A DNA stretch of 64,000 nt from Cercis canadensis (Eukaryota; Streptophyta; Magnoliopsida; Fabales; Fabaceae), in contig QAOA01008153.1 of the NCBI GenBank assembly GCA_003255065.1, forward strand, positions 1 through 64,000. Direction: 5' to 3'. Within the stretch, counting starts at the first letter, position 1; each line of letters opens with the position of its first letter. Under the pieces are notes generated by a model. It made no database searches. It saw only the letters and a program-made list of their open reading frames with translations, and was not told the origin of the DNA. The position numbers were made by a program, and so were the translations under genes. Below, piece by piece: positions 62,961-64,000 of this stretch.

Positions 62961-64000
62961 ACTGAATCTGGGACGAGACAGTTTCCTGGAGGGTTACTAT
63001 ATCTGGACTGGGACCCTGTTACGGTTCATCCCTGTATATGACTCAGATATTTTTCGTGTAGATCACTGAATCAGGGACGGGACAGTTTCCTGGTAAGTCA
63101 CTATAAGTGGACCGGGACCCTGTTTCGGTTCATCGCTGTTTCTGACACAGATATTTTTCTTGTAGACCACTGAATCTGGGACGAGACAGTTTCCTGTTGA
63201 GTCACTATATCTGTTCCGGGACCCTGTTTCGGTTCATCCCTGTTTCTGACTCAGATATTTTTTGTATAGATCACTGAATCAGGGACGAGACAGTTTCCTG
63301 GTAAGTCACTAAGGACGGGACAGTTTCCTGGTAAGTCACAATATCTGGACCGGGACCCTGTTTTGGTTCATCCCTGGTTATGACTCAAATATTTTTCTTG
63401 TAGATCACTGAATCTGGGACGAGACAGTTTCCTGGAGAGTCACTATATCTGGACCGGGACCCTGTTTCGGTTCATCCCTGTTTCTGACTCAGATATTTTT
63501 CTTGTAGATCACTGAATCTGGGACGAGATAGTTTCCTGGTAAGTCACTATATATGAATCGGGAACCTGTTTCGGTTCATCCCTGTTTCTGACTCAGATAT
63601 TTTTCTTTTAGATCTCTGAATCTGGGACGAGACAGTTTCTTGGTGAGTCACTATATCTGTTCCGGGACCTTGTTTCGGTTCATCCCTGTTTCTGACTCAT
63701 ATATTTTTATTGTAGATCTCTGAATCTAGGACAAGAAAGTTTCCTGGAGAGTCACTATATCTGGAGCGGGACCCTGTTACGGTTCATCCCTGTATCTGAT
63801 TCAGATATTTATCTTGTAGATCACTGAATCTGGGACGAGACAGTTTCCTGGAGAGTCACTATATCTGGACCGGGACCCTGTTACGGTTCATCTCTGTGTC
63901 TGACTCAGATATTTTTCGTGTAGATCACTGAATCAGGGACGGGACAGTTTCCTGGTAAGTCACTATATCTGGACCGGGACCCTGTTTCGGTTCATCCCTG
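62948..64000. repeat. Mixed A/B satellite at the right edge
   Basis: Class A copies return, including ATGAATCGGG, GGAGCGGG/GTTACGG and ATATATTTTTATTG copies typical of the central domain. A break near 63311 joins phase 43 to about phase 14. The array runs off the window end in mid-monomer, so neither array boundary is in view. Confidence 0.8.

Larger units (their letters stand above)
1..64000. repeat. Satellite array of 104-bp head-to-tail monomers
   Basis: The same roughly 104-bp unit recurs without interruption through all readable sequence. The period was measured directly in uniform stretches: GGGACG recurs at 27001 and 27105, and the 60-base row pattern recurs every 1560 bp (15 x 104). 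All copies run in one direction. Consensus composition is A 21, T 35, G 24, C 24, so the strand is T-rich over A while G equals C. The unit has three CpGs (phases 18-19, 53-54, 66-67). Copies outside the uniform blocks commonly differ by several substitutions. Insertions and deletions are few, and most large ones are partial-monomer losses. Stop codons fall in every frame within about two units, so the array is non-coding. Long satellite arrays with higher-order structure are typical of centromeric or pericentromeric heterochromatin; that location is inference, and the family is not one I recognise. Confidence 0.98.

Noticed and set aside
1..64000. CRISPR array
   Set aside because: The repeats are contiguous 104-bp units with no unique spacers between them and no cas genes.
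1..64000. Telomeric, ribosomal DNA or simple-sequence array
   Set aside because: The unit is 104 bp of complex sequence, with no telomere-type hexamers and no recognisable rRNA segments.

Overview
The whole window is one satellite DNA array. It is built of head-to-tail copies of a 104-bp monomer (46% GC), all in the same orientation, from the first base to the last. I found no protein-coding gene, RNA gene, transposon, inverted segment or stretch of unique sequence. About 62.6 kb is readable, roughly 600 monomers. The rest is four multi-base runs of N (11194-11986, 32147-32194, 45627-45691, 57371-57868) and four single Ns (754, 21558, 24951, 40871). Array size, higher-order structure and CpG-decay variants point to a eukaryotic chromosome with CpG methylation, in a centromeric, pericentromeric or other heterochromatic block. 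I do not recognise the monomer and cannot name the species.

Phase 1 is the G of GATCACTGAA; a perfect copy lies at 27092-27195. Four monomer classes can be told apart by eye. Class A has T at phase 13, A at 20, AG at 34-35 and T at 100. Class B has A at 13, G at 20, TA at 34-35 and usually G at 100. Class C has A at 13, A at 20, TG at 34-35 and TT at 50-51. Class D is a rare, strongly diverged type (CAGTTTTGG, CTGGCTCGG, CTTGCAAATC) seen nine times. Many copies are mosaics of A, B and C.

Layout: 1-19.4 kb is a patchwork of B/C/D-rich and A-rich domains. It includes a 6- to 8-mer higher-order repeat at 1.3-3.6 kb and a perfectly uniform class A block at 9848-10459. 19.4-48.3 kb is a central, A-rich domain with a recurring ordered set of variant monomers and two long, base-perfect class A blocks (22409-23478 and 26970-31510, the latter nearly 44 identical copies). 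48.3-54.5 kb returns to B/C/D monomers with the same rare markers as the left flank. 54.5-59.4 kb is A-rich again. 59.4-62.9 kb is a separate B/C domain with a clear 312-bp (3-mer) higher-order repeat. The last kilobase is mixed A/B.

The main points of interest are the following: (1) base-perfect homogenised blocks inside diverged flanks; (2) repeated 312-bp and about 1248-bp offsets between marker copies; (3) a layered layout in which left and right flanks share markers missing from the centre; (4) a latent splice-acceptor/31-nt/splice-donor arrangement in class B and C monomers that class A has lost; (5) a near-perfect AP-1-type heptamer in almost every monomer; (6) internal half-monomer similarity together with half-monomer-sized deletions; and (7) gap and single-N positions that look like assembly joins. 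All comparisons were made by reading, not by alignment software.
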